DNA of 6,604 nucleotides from Nanosynbacter sp. (GTDB lineage: Bacteria > Patescibacteriota > Saccharimonadia > Saccharimonadales > Saccharimonadaceae): NCBI GenBank assembly GCA_015257605.1, contig JABZJV010000032.1:1-6604 (forward strand). Direction: 5' to 3'. Shown in pieces: positions 1 through 5,087 of this stretch (its first letter is position 1; each line of letters starts with the position of its first letter). The notes below the pieces were generated by a model. The model was not told the DNA's origin. It saw only the letters and a list, made by a program, of their open reading frames with translations, and did no database searches. A program made the position numbers and the translations under genes.

Positions 1-21
1 ATGCTAAAATACCAGGGTTAA
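1..21 (+). CDS. 3' end of an upstream gene, possibly rpsH (S8)
   Basis: Only the last six codons and a TAA (19-21) would lie in the window, reading MLKYQG. In spc operons the gene before rplF is rpsH, and S8 proteins usually end in a GGE motif followed by about six residues, so this frame fits in length, although the residues themselves are not diagnostic. A second frame is also open from the left edge and ends in TAA at 45-47, overlapping the rplF ATG by one base in the same TAATG style seen at two other junctions here. Its residues (AKIPGLISNHTKGE) do not look like an S8 tail. The identity comes from gene order alone. Confidence 0.3.
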   Translation: MLKYQG

Positions 22-46
22 TATCAAATCACACGAAAGGTGAGTA

Positions 47-589
47 ATGAGTCTGAGTCGAATCGGAAAACTGCCGGTGGTTATTCCGGCCGGTGTGACA
101 ATCACGGTTGACTCTGGTGACGTGGTCGTAAAAGGCCCGAAAGGTGAATTGACACAATTCATCACGCCAGCAGTTGAGGTGAAAGTCGAAGACGGACAAG
201 TCACGGTTCATCCGAAGGATGAGTCCAAAACTGCTCGCGCCCAGCACGGTCTGATGCGCGCGCTGATCAACAACATGGTAATCGGCGTTACCAAGGGCTA
301 CGAGAAGCGCCTCGAAGTTAAGGGTGTCGGCTTTCGCGTGTCGTCAAGCAACAACGAGCTGACGATGAGCTTAGGTTTCAGCCATGAGGTCAAGTACAAA
401 GCGCCCGAAGGCGTCAACGTGAGCAACGAGAAGATGATCATCGTCGTCTCTGGTATAGACAAGCAAAAAGTCGGCCAAGCAGCCGCCGAAATCCGCGCGC
501 TCAAGAAGCCGGAGCCATACAAGGGCAAGGGTATCGCTTACGTCGATGAACAAATTTTGCGTAAAGCAGGAAAGGCAGGTAAGAAATAA
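47..589 (+). CDS. rplF: 50S ribosomal protein L6
   Basis: L6 binds 23S rRNA near the base of the L7/L12 stalk, by the sarcin-ricin loop and the factor-binding site. The 180-residue length is normal for bacterial L6. It starts MSLSRIGKLPVVIP, and shows VKGPKGEL (28-35), the helix HGLMRALINNMVIGVTKGY (67-85), VKGVGFR (91-97), LGFSHEV (109-115), and the diagnostic C-terminal block PEPYKGKGI (155-163) with the basic end RKAGKAGKK. Two L6 repeats of about 80 residues each are consistent with these motifs. The start is supported by AAAGGTGA at 36-43, just upstream of the ATG. The TAA stop shares its last base with the ATG of rplR (TAATG), so translational coupling is likely. There are no cysteines. 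Confidence 0.98.
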   Translation: MSLSRIGKLPVVIPAGVTITVDSGDVVVKGPKGELTQFITPAVEVKVEDGQVTVHPKDESKTARAQHGLMRALINNMVIGVTKGYEKRLEVKGVGFRVSSSNNELTMSLGFSHEVKYKAPEGVNVSNEKMIIVVSGIDKQKVGQAAAEIRALKKPEPYKGKGIAYVDEQILRKAGKAGKK

Positions 590-945
590 TGTCTAATTCA
601 CTTTCGCACAAGCTATTGAACTGCAACTTGCGCAAGAACCGCGTTCGCGCCAAAGTTAACGGTACGCCAGAGCGCCCGCGCCTCAGCGTGGTTATCAGCA
701 ATATGCACGTTAGCGCTCAGCTAATCGATGATACCGCTGGTAACACCCTAGCAGCGGCTACCACTGTCGGCAGCAAGGCTAAGGGCACGATGACCGAAAA
801 GTGCGCCTTAATCGGTACTGAAATAGCCAAAAAAGCCAAGAAAGCAAAGATTAACGCAGTTGTGTTCGACCGCAACGGCCGCCAGTATGCTGGCCGCCTG
901 AAAGCTCTGGCCGACGCAGCTCGCAAGGAAGGATTGGAGTTCTAA
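589..945 (+). CDS. rplR: 50S ribosomal protein L18
   Basis: L18 binds 5S rRNA and helps place it in the central protuberance of the large subunit, together with L5. The 118 residues match the family length. Visible family motifs are a basic N-terminal tail (to about residue 25), NGTPERPRLSV (24-34), AQLIDD (43-48), and the 5S-binding C-terminal block beginning VVFDRNGRQYAGRLKALAD (91-109) and ending near EGLEF. Its ATG overlaps the rplF stop by one base. The ribosome-binding site lies inside the rplF end (AGGAAAGGCAGG). It carries two of the only four cysteines in the window (residues 12 and 72). The stop is one base before rpsE. Confidence 0.97.
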   Translation: MSNSLSHKLLNCNLRKNRVRAKVNGTPERPRLSVVISNMHVSAQLIDDTAGNTLAAATTVGSKAKGTMTEKCALIGTEIAKKAKKAKINAVVFDRNGRQYAGRLKALADAARKEGLEF

Positions 946-946
946 A

Positions 947-1555
947 ATGGCCGAAGCCAAAGAACAAACCACGCCCCGAGACGACAAACGCGCCCCGCGC
1001 AGCCGCCGTCAAGGTCGAGGCGGTCGCCGCGATGACCGGCGCAACCAGCGCGATGACGCGCCTAAAGAATTCGAAGAAGTAGTAATCAATATCGACCGCG
1101 TGGCGCGTGTCGTCAAGGGCGGCCGCCGCTTCCGTTTCAAAGCGCTAGTCGTCGTCGGTAATCGCAAGAACAAGGTCGGCGTCGGCGTAGCCAAAGGAGC
1201 TGATGTCCAGGCAGCCATTGCCAAGGCTACGGCTATCGCCAAGAAACACCTAGTTACTATCCCGGTAGTCAACGAAACCATTCCGCATGATATGGAGGTC
1301 AAGCTTAGCGGCGCCCGCGTCCTCATCAAGCCAGCGGCACCTGGTACCGGTATTATTGCTGGCGGCGTGGTACGTGCAGTTATCGGCGTGACTGGCATCC
1401 GCAACCTGCTATCTAAGAGCTTGGGCAGCACCAACAAAGTCAATATTGCTTACGCAACTGTCGAAGCGCTGGCTGGCTTAGTTCCGCGCGAAAAGTGGGT
1501 TGGCGCTGAGAAAAAAGTCGAAAAAGCAAAGGTAGCCGCCAAGGAGGAGAATTAA
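947..1555 (+). CDS. rpsE: 30S ribosomal protein S5
   Basis: S5 sits on the back of the small subunit at the mRNA entry side, touches S4 and takes part in decoding accuracy and mRNA unwinding. The double-stranded RNA-binding-like N domain is seen as VVKGGRRFRFKALVVVG (55-71) and GVGVAKG (78-84), followed by IPH (112-114), and the C domain by KPAAPGTGIIAGG (128-140) and NLLSKSLGSTN (153-163). At 202 residues it is longer than the roughly 165 of E. coli. The excess is mostly a charged N-terminal tail of about 45 residues rich in R, G and D (RQGRGGRRDDRRNQRDD, 21-37), plus a lysine-rich C-terminal end. Such tails occur in S5 of several phyla and are probably disordered. A strong ribosome-binding site (AAGGAAGGA, 925-933, then GGAG) precedes the ATG, which is one base after the rplR stop. 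Confidence 0.98.
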   Translation: MAEAKEQTTPRDDKRAPRSRRQGRGGRRDDRRNQRDDAPKEFEEVVINIDRVARVVKGGRRFRFKALVVVGNRKNKVGVGVAKGADVQAAIAKATAIAKKHLVTIPVVNETIPHDMEVKLSGARVLIKPAAPGTGIIAGGVVRAVIGVTGIRNLLSKSLGSTNKVNIAYATVEALAGLVPREKWVGAEKKVEKAKVAAKEEN

Positions 1556-1556
1556 T

Positions 1557-2042
1557 ATGAAGTACAATCAACTCCAAGTTTCGGCGAATAAAGACCGCAA
1601 GCGCGTCGGTCGCGGTATCGCTGCTGGCGGCGGCAAGACCGCTGGCCGTGGTACCAAAGGTCAAAATGCTCGCACTGGCAAAAAGCTTCGCAGCACATTC
1701 CAGGGCGGCCAGAACGGCATTGTTACCGCTATTCCGAAAGCGCGCGGCTTCAAAAGCCTACGCATACCAGCTCAGGTGGTGTACAGTGACCGCTTGAATG
1801 ATTTGAAAGGCAACGTCGACAACTTTACGCTATACGAAGCCGGCCTAATAACTACGCCGTTTCACAACGTCAAGGTGATTGCCCGCGGCGACTTGACCGC
1901 CAAGATTACTCTGCAAACGCAGGGCGCATCGCAAAGCGTGGTCGCTATGATAGAGAAAGCTGGCGGCGCTTTCGAAAAAGCTGCCGTACCGCCGCTGCCA
2001 AAATCTGCCAAGCAAGCCGAAGCAGACGACAGAGCTGCCTAG
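1557..2042 (+). CDS. rplO: 50S ribosomal protein L15
   Basis: L15 is a large-subunit protein whose long basic N-terminal extension threads into 23S rRNA during late assembly. The glycine/basic signature is clear as KRVGRGIAAGGGKTAGRGTK (15-34), followed by FQGGQ (48-52). The globular part ends with the signature ASQSVVAMIEKAGGAFE (124-140). The 161 residues include a short tail ending in acidic and alanine residues. A near-perfect Shine-Dalgarno (AAGGAGGAGA, 1541-1550) lies inside the rpsE end. The start is one base after the rpsE stop, so no rpmD (L30) gene fits between them, although rpmD usually lies here. The gene is followed by an intrinsic terminator and is the last of this transcription block. 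Confidence 0.97.
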   Translation: MKYNQLQVSANKDRKRVGRGIAAGGGKTAGRGTKGQNARTGKKLRSTFQGGQNGIVTAIPKARGFKSLRIPAQVVYSDRLNDLKGNVDNFTLYEAGLITTPFHNVKVIARGDLTAKITLQTQGASQSVVAMIEKAGGAFEKAAVPPLPKSAKQAEADDRAA

Positions 2043-2087
2043 CCCAGCCGAATAAGATAACTTGCAGCGACCCGCAATCTCACAACG

Positions 2088-2112
2088 AAACGCTCTCCCT
2101 GGAGGGCGTTTT
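2088..2112 (+). terminator. Intrinsic terminator after rplO
   Basis: The left arm AAACGCTCTC (2088-2097) pairs with GAGGGCGTTT (2102-2111) through ten base pairs including one T-G wobble, around a CCTG tetraloop. A run of four Ts (2109-2112) overlaps the 3' side and more T-rich sequence follows. It lies 45 bases past the rplO stop, so it should end, fully or partly, the rplF-rplR-rpsE-rplO transcript. The short T-run suggests that some read-through into secY is possible. Confidence 0.75.
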
Positions 2113-2139
2113 GCTATTATTAGCTCAATACTGTATACT
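2111..2139 (+). promoter_or_regulatory. Predicted sigma-70-type promoter of secY
   Basis: A -35 box TTGCTA (2111-2116, 4 of 6 to TTGACA) and a -10 box TATACT (2134-2139, 5 of 6 to TATAAT) are separated by exactly 17 bases. Transcription would start near 2146, giving a leader of about 36 bases. The -35 box begins inside the T-tract of the preceding terminator, so termination and re-initiation elements are fused. The leader holds AGAGGGG (2168-2174), a ribosome-binding site flanked by CTAG on both sides, with a 7-base gap to the secY ATG. Confidence 0.65.
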
Positions 2140-2181
2140 GTGATGAGTTAATGAATTGTTAGTAGCTAGAGGGGCTAGATA

Positions 2182-3657
2182 ATGAATTGGAGAATAATTT
2201 TCCGCTCACTGAAAAATAAAGATATGCAAAAGCGCTTGCTAATCGTCTTCGGGCTAATTGTAGCGTTTCGCTTCATGGCGCACGTACCGGTGCCGCTGGC
2301 TAATCCAACCGAGCTGCGCACCGTCATCCAAAGCGTTATTGGCAGCAGCGACTTTGGCGGATTCCTTAATCTCATGAGCGGCGGCGCGCTCAGCCAGATC
2401 AGTATTGTTCTGGTCGGCATGAGTCCATTCATCACTGCCAGTATCATCACGCAGCTACTCACCAAAGCAATCCCGAAGCTAGAAGAGCTGCATAACGACG
2501 GTGAATCAGGCCGCCGCAAAATCAACCAGTGGACGCGCGTCGTTACTGTGCCGTTAGCTATCGTTCAATCTATCGCTTTTGTTTACATCCTGCAGCAATC
2601 CGTCTTGGCGAATTCGTCAACCGGCACCGCTGGCACTTCGATTTGGCAGTGGGCAATTTCGGTAACCGCTATGACTGCCGGCTCAATCTTGCTGATGTGG
2701 ATCGGCGAGCTGATCACCGAACAGGGAATCGGCAATGGTATTTCGCTTATCATCTTCGCTGGTATTGTTAGCCAGCTGCCAAATACTTTTGGTACGCTAA
2801 TTAACTCGCTATTAAGCACCACCAAGGGCAAACTCAGCATCTTTAGCTGGTTTGATGTACCAGTCGATCCAACAACGTTCTGGCTGCTGCTAATTCTCGG
2901 TACGGTCGGCTTGGTATTGCTATACTTCTTGGTCAAGATCAACGAAGCGCAGCGAGTCATTACCATCAATTACGCTAAGCGAGTCGCTGGCAACACTAGC
3001 TACGGCGGCGTCAAAAGTATTTTGCCAATCAAGTTGATCGCCGCTGGCGTTATCCCGGTGATTTTCGCGGTGGCCTTTCTCAGTCTACCGGCATTTGTCG
3101 GCCAAGTTATGCGCGCTATGCCTGGCGCCAACCACACTATTGCCAACAACCTAATCAAGTGGTTCCAAACGCCGACGGCAGCTAGCTTCAGCAACGGCGA
3201 CTGGACGGTAGCGATTTATCCAATTTTGTACTTTGTGCTGGTTATCGCCTTCACTTATTTCTACACAGGTATCGTCTTTAACGCTAACGAAATTTCCGAA
3301 AATCTGCAAAAGCAAGGCGGCTTCATCGCCGGCATTCGGCCAGGCGCCCAAACCGAAGAATATTTAACGCGCACCGTTAACCGCTTGATTTTGTTTGGCT
3401 CAATCGCTCTTGGCATTATTGCTATCATGCCGTTCGCCATTGACTATATCTTTGCGCAACTCGGGCTTAACGTTTCGAACTTGTCGATTGGCGGTACTGG
3501 ACTGCTGATTGTAGTGACTGTCGGCCTCGAGACGCTGCGGCAAATCAATTCGCGCGCTCTGATGGTAACCTACGACGACTTCAGTATTGATGACCTCGAC
3601 GACGGCCAAACAAAGAAAAATCGGCGCAAACTCCTGCGCCTGCGCCGAGCAGCATAG
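2182..3657 (+). CDS. secY: Protein translocase channel subunit SecY
   Basis: SecY is the ten-helix membrane pore of the SecYEG translocon, through which SecA or the ribosome pushes unfolded proteins. Family motifs are in order: the plug and TM2 region (GGFLNLMSGGALSQISIVLV, 59-78), GELITEQGIGNGISLIIFAG (175-194), cytosolic loop C4 INYAKR (262-267), LPIKLIAAGVIPVIFA (281-296), and loop C5 ENLQKQGGFIAGIRPGAQT (373-391). Arg386 in GIRPG corresponds to the SecA-critical arginine of E. coli SecY. TM10 is about 437-455. At 491 residues it is longer than the usual 430-440. The extra length is in the TM5-TM6 region (about 207-232), the outer TM7-TM8 loop (about 303-343), and a roughly 35-residue tail that is acidic then strongly basic (KKNRRKLLRLRRAA). 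There is no cysteine. It has its own promoter and is bounded by terminators. adk and map, its common downstream neighbours, are absent. Confidence 0.97.
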   Translation: MNWRIIFRSLKNKDMQKRLLIVFGLIVAFRFMAHVPVPLANPTELRTVIQSVIGSSDFGGFLNLMSGGALSQISIVLVGMSPFITASIITQLLTKAIPKLEELHNDGESGRRKINQWTRVVTVPLAIVQSIAFVYILQQSVLANSSTGTAGTSIWQWAISVTAMTAGSILLMWIGELITEQGIGNGISLIIFAGIVSQLPNTFGTLINSLLSTTKGKLSIFSWFDVPVDPTTFWLLLILGTVGLVLLYFLVKINEAQRVITINYAKRVAGNTSYGGVKSILPIKLIAAGVIPVIFAVAFLSLPAFVGQVMRAMPGANHTIANNLIKWFQTPTAASFSNGDWTVAIYPILYFVLVIAFTYFYTGIVFNANEISENLQKQGGFIAGIRPGAQTEEYLTRTVNRLILFGSIALGIIAIMPFAIDYIFAQLGLNVSNLSIGGTGLLIVVTVGLETLRQINSRALMVTYDDFSIDDLDDGQTKKNRRKLLRLRRAA

Positions 3658-3704
3658 TCTGTAATTTGCATTTTGAAGATACCTGCTTCATAATATATCT
3701 GTAT

Positions 3705-3737
3705 AATCCTCTCTTTCCTGAAAATAGAGAGGATTTT
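3705..3737 (+). terminator. Intrinsic terminator 1 after secY
   Basis: AATCCTCTCT (3705-3714) and AGAGAGGATT (3726-3735) form a perfect ten-base-pair stem around an 11-base loop, followed by TTTT (3734-3737). It begins 48 bases after the secY stop. The stem is only moderately GC-rich and the T-run is short, so it may be leaky. A second, stronger terminator follows at once. Confidence 0.7.
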
Positions 3738-3740
3738 AAA

Positions 3741-3799
3741 GCCCCGGTCCCGGTTGGTTGAACTATAGTTCCCGGCCGGGACTGGGCCCTATCTTTTTT
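3741..3799 (+). terminator. Strong GC-rich intrinsic terminator 2 after secY
   Basis: CCCGGTCCCGG (3743-3753) pairs with CCGGGACTGGG (3776-3786) over eleven base pairs with one G-T wobble; one further pair forms after a C-C mismatch. The 22-base apical region contains its own palindrome, GAACTATAGTTC (3760-3771), which can form a second small stem with a TATA loop, so the whole element is a stacked or bent double hairpin. Six Ts (3794-3799) follow. This should separate secY from the infA operon. CCCGGCCGGG (3771-3780) is also self-complementary and offers a competing fold. Confidence 0.85.
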
Positions 3800-3807
3800 G
3801 AAATTAT

Positions 3808-3850
3808 ATTTTACAAAATCGCCAAAATGCATTTACAAATGATGTAAAAT
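3808..3850 (+). repeat. TTTACAAA repeats and inverted repeat over the infA promoter
   Basis: The word TTTACAAA occurs at 3810-3817 and again at 3832-3839, 22 bases apart (about two helical turns). TGTAAA, the reverse complement of TTTACA, lies at 3843-3848. The second and third copies form TTTACA-5 bases-TGTAAA (3832-3848), which covers the -35 box and part of the spacer. The first and third, extended, form an eight-base inverted repeat ATTTTACA/TGTAAAAT (3808-3815, 3843-3850). The symmetry and position fit an operator, but the region is AT-rich and chance repeats are possible. I do not recognise a regulator for it. Confidence 0.4.
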
Positions 3851-3860
3851 CCGCTATAAT
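3832..3860 (+). promoter_or_regulatory. Predicted strong sigma-70-type promoter of the infA-rpoA operon
   Basis: TTTACA (3832-3837, 5 of 6 to TTGACA) and a perfect TATAAT (3855-3860) are spaced by 17 bases, the best promoter match in the window. The expected start of transcription is about 3865-3869. It lies directly after the second secY terminator and before infA. The -10 box runs into an ATG at 3859-3861, which therefore cannot be a translation start in this transcript. Confidence 0.8.
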
Positions 3861-3876
3861 GGTTAGCTGTATATCT

Positions 3877-4101
3877 ATGGCGAGTCAAAAGGAAGTCATC
3901 AAATTGCGCGGCAAGGTAGTGGAAGCACTGCCTAATACTCAATTTGTTGTCGAACTAGAGAACAGCCTAACAATTATCGCTTATATCAGCGGCAAGATGC
4001 GCAAGCACTACATCCGCTTGGTCCCAGGCGATAACGTAGAAGTCGAGTTGAGTCCTTACGATCTCACGAAGGGCAGAATCGTCTTCCGCGCACGCGATTA
4101 A
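3877..4101 (+). CDS. infA: Translation initiation factor IF-1
   Basis: IF1 is a small OB-fold protein that binds the ribosomal A site during initiation and works with IF2 and IF3. The 74 residues starting MASQKEVIKLRGKVVEALPN match the family length (about 72). Signatures are VVELENS (24-30), ISGKMRKHYIRLVPGD (38-53) and VELSPYDLTKGRI (56-68). An in-frame ATG six codons upstream (3859) is rejected because it overlaps the -10 box. The chosen ATG is only about 8-12 bases from the predicted transcript start and has no Shine-Dalgarno upstream (the preceding bases read GCTGTATATCT), so the mRNA is nearly leaderless. The gene ends in a tandem TAA TAA (4099-4104). As first gene of the operon it is 73 bases from rpmJ. 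Confidence 0.95.
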   Translation: MASQKEVIKLRGKVVEALPNTQFVVELENSLTIIAYISGKMRKHYIRLVPGDNVEVELSPYDLTKGRIVFRARD

Positions 4102-4143
4102 TAACGCAGAGCTGCTCCTGATATCAAGCATCTCTCATTAAAA

Positions 4144-4158
4144 ACAGGTTTTTCCTGT
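4144..4158 (+). other. Small hairpin in the infA-rpmJ gap
   Basis: ACAGG (4144-4148) and CCTGT (4154-4158) form a five-base-pair stem around a TTTTT loop, 16 bases before the rpmJ ATG. No T-run follows the stem, so it is not a standard terminator. The 73-base gap it sits in is the longest inside the operon, and no clear Shine-Dalgarno follows it (only GTAGAAAG at 4158-4165). A role in controlling rpmJ translation or as an RNA-processing site is possible but is inference. Confidence 0.35.
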
Positions 4159-4174
4159 AGAAAGTTGTACGCTC

Positions 4175-4291
4175 ATGAAAGTTAAACCGAGTGTCAAGAA
4201 GAGAGGTCCGGGTGATCAGTTTGTTCGCCGCAGAGGCCGTCTCTACGTCATCAACAAGAAAAACCCTAAGCATAAGCAAAGGCAGGGTTAA
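4175..4291 (+). CDS. rpmJ: 50S ribosomal protein L36, cysteine-free form
   Basis: L36 is the smallest large-subunit protein; it bridges 23S rRNA helices late in 50S assembly and in most bacteria is a zinc ribbon. The 38-codon frame starts MKVKPSVKK and ends NPKHKQRQG, both highly diagnostic, and its length is exactly that of the family. The zinc ligands of the standard form are Cys11, Cys14, Cys27 and His33. Here they are Gly11, Asp14, Asn27 and His33, so three of four are lost and zinc cannot be bound in the usual way. The middle of the protein is strongly basic (FVRRRGRLYV, 16-25). The gene sits between infA and rpsM as in most bacteria, two bases before rpsM. It lacks an obvious Shine-Dalgarno. 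Confidence 0.95.
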   Translation: MKVKPSVKKRGPGDQFVRRRGRLYVINKKNPKHKQRQG

Positions 4292-4293
4292 GC

Positions 4294-4680
4294 ATGGCTC
4301 GAATTGCTGGGGTAGTCATCCCAAGTGACAAGCAGGTACAAATCGCCCTTACCTATATCTATGGTATTGGGCCGAAGTACTCTCGAGACATCCTTGCGGC
4401 GGCTAAAATCAAGCCGACCACTCGGGTGAAAGATCTCACCGAGGCTGAAGAGCAGAAGCTTCGCGACATTATCGACAAGGATTATGTCACCGAAGGCGAT
4501 CTGCAGCGCCTGGTGACCAACAATATCAAACGCTTAAAGGACATCGGTTCTTACCGCGGCCTAAGGCACAAAAACGGTTTGCCGACACGCGGCCAGCGGA
4601 CTCGCACCAATGCGCGAACCCGCAAAGGCAAAGCAATCGCCGTCGGCGGTACGCAGCCAAAAGCAGCAAGCAAGACTTGA
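4294..4680 (+). CDS. rpsM: 30S ribosomal protein S13
   Basis: S13 lies in the head of the small subunit, forms bridges to L5 and 23S rRNA, and its C-terminal tail reaches the P-site tRNA. The 128 residues start MARIAGVVIP and show the helix-two-turns-helix region with YGIGPKYS (23-30) and the hallmark SYRGLRHKNGLPTRGQRTRT (86-105), followed by NARTRKGKAIAVGG. The start is two bases after rpmJ, with a ribosome-binding site inside the end of rpmJ (AGGCAGGG, 4280-4287). The stop is TGA (4678-4680), the only TGA stop of the window, and is followed at once by an in-frame TAA. Confidence 0.98.
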   Translation: MARIAGVVIPSDKQVQIALTYIYGIGPKYSRDILAAAKIKPTTRVKDLTEAEEQKLRDIIDKDYVTEGDLQRLVTNNIKRLKDIGSYRGLRHKNGLPTRGQRTRTNARTRKGKAIAVGGTQPKAASKT

Positions 4681-4700
4681 TAAGGAAGGACTTTTAAATA

Positions 4701-5087
4701 ATGGCAGAAGCTAAATCAAAAAAGAAGCAGCGCCGATCAGTCCCGACCGGTCAGCTGCATGTCCAAGCGACATTTAATAACACGATCATCACCTTTGCCG
4801 ACAGCAAAGGCAACGCGTTAACCGCCGCCAGTGCTGGCGCTTGCGGTTTCCGCGGCAGCAAAAAGGGCACCGCCTATGCCGCGCAAATTGCTGCTGAAAA
4901 GGCCGCCGAAGCTGCTAAATCAACCTATGGTTTGCGCACAGTTGACGTTTTCGTCAAAGGTGTCGGCCTAGGCCGCGACGCGGCAATCCGCGCCATGAGT
5001 AGCTTTGACATTTCGATTAACAGTATTAAGGACGTAACGGGCGTACCGCACGGCGGTGTTCGTCCGCGAAAGGCAAGGAGAGCGTAA
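4701..5087 (+). CDS. rpsK: 30S ribosomal protein S11
   Basis: S11 sits on the platform of the small subunit and lines the mRNA exit path near the anti-Shine-Dalgarno end of 16S rRNA. The 128 residues (family about 129) include a lysine-rich N-terminal tail, the core start HVQATFNNTIITFADSKGN (20-38), CGFRGSKKGTAYAAQ (48-62), GVGLGRDAAIRAM (87-99) and the C-terminal block DVTGVPHGGVRPRKARRA (111-128). In most bacteria the last block reads PHNGCRPPKRRRV; here the HNG asparagine is Gly118 and the following Cys is Val120. A clear ribosome-binding site (AAGGAAGGA, 4682-4690) precedes the ATG. The stop overlaps the rpsD ATG by one base (TAATG). Confidence 0.98.
   Translation: MAEAKSKKKQRRSVPTGQLHVQATFNNTIITFADSKGNALTAASAGACGFRGSKKGTAYAAQIAAEKAAEAAKSTYGLRTVDVFVKGVGLGRDAAIRAMSSFDISINSIKDVTGVPHGGVRPRKARRA

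Noticed and set aside
3..47. Frame ending in TAA at 45-47 that overlaps the rplF ATG, as the rpsH end
   Set aside because: The TAATG junction is attractive, but the 14 residues do not look like an S8 C-terminus; the frame ending at 19-21 fits the family's tail length better. Undecided without upstream sequence.
1009..1443. Long minus-strand open frame opposite rpsE
   Set aside because: It lies wholly opposite a certain ribosomal gene, has low-complexity T/R/P-rich content typical of an antisense shadow, and has no ribosome-binding site or promoter I could see.
2529..2771. Second plus-strand frame inside secY
   Set aside because: Out-of-frame shadow of a certain SecY coding region, with no family resemblance.
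3702..3707. TATAAT just before terminator 1 after secY, as a promoter for a small RNA
   Set aside because: No acceptable -35 box at 16-18 bases (sequence there reads ATACCT) and no TGn extension; it overlaps the hairpin arm and sits in AT-rich sequence.
2131..3873. CTGTATA recurring in three intergenic places (2131, 3699, 3867)
   Set aside because: Short AT-rich word with no constant position relative to genes or boxes; chance is the simpler explanation.
3859..3876. Upstream infA start (MVSCIS extension)
   Set aside because: The ATG overlaps the perfect TATAAT -10 box and the extra residues are not part of IF1; the start at 3877 gives a normal 74-residue protein.
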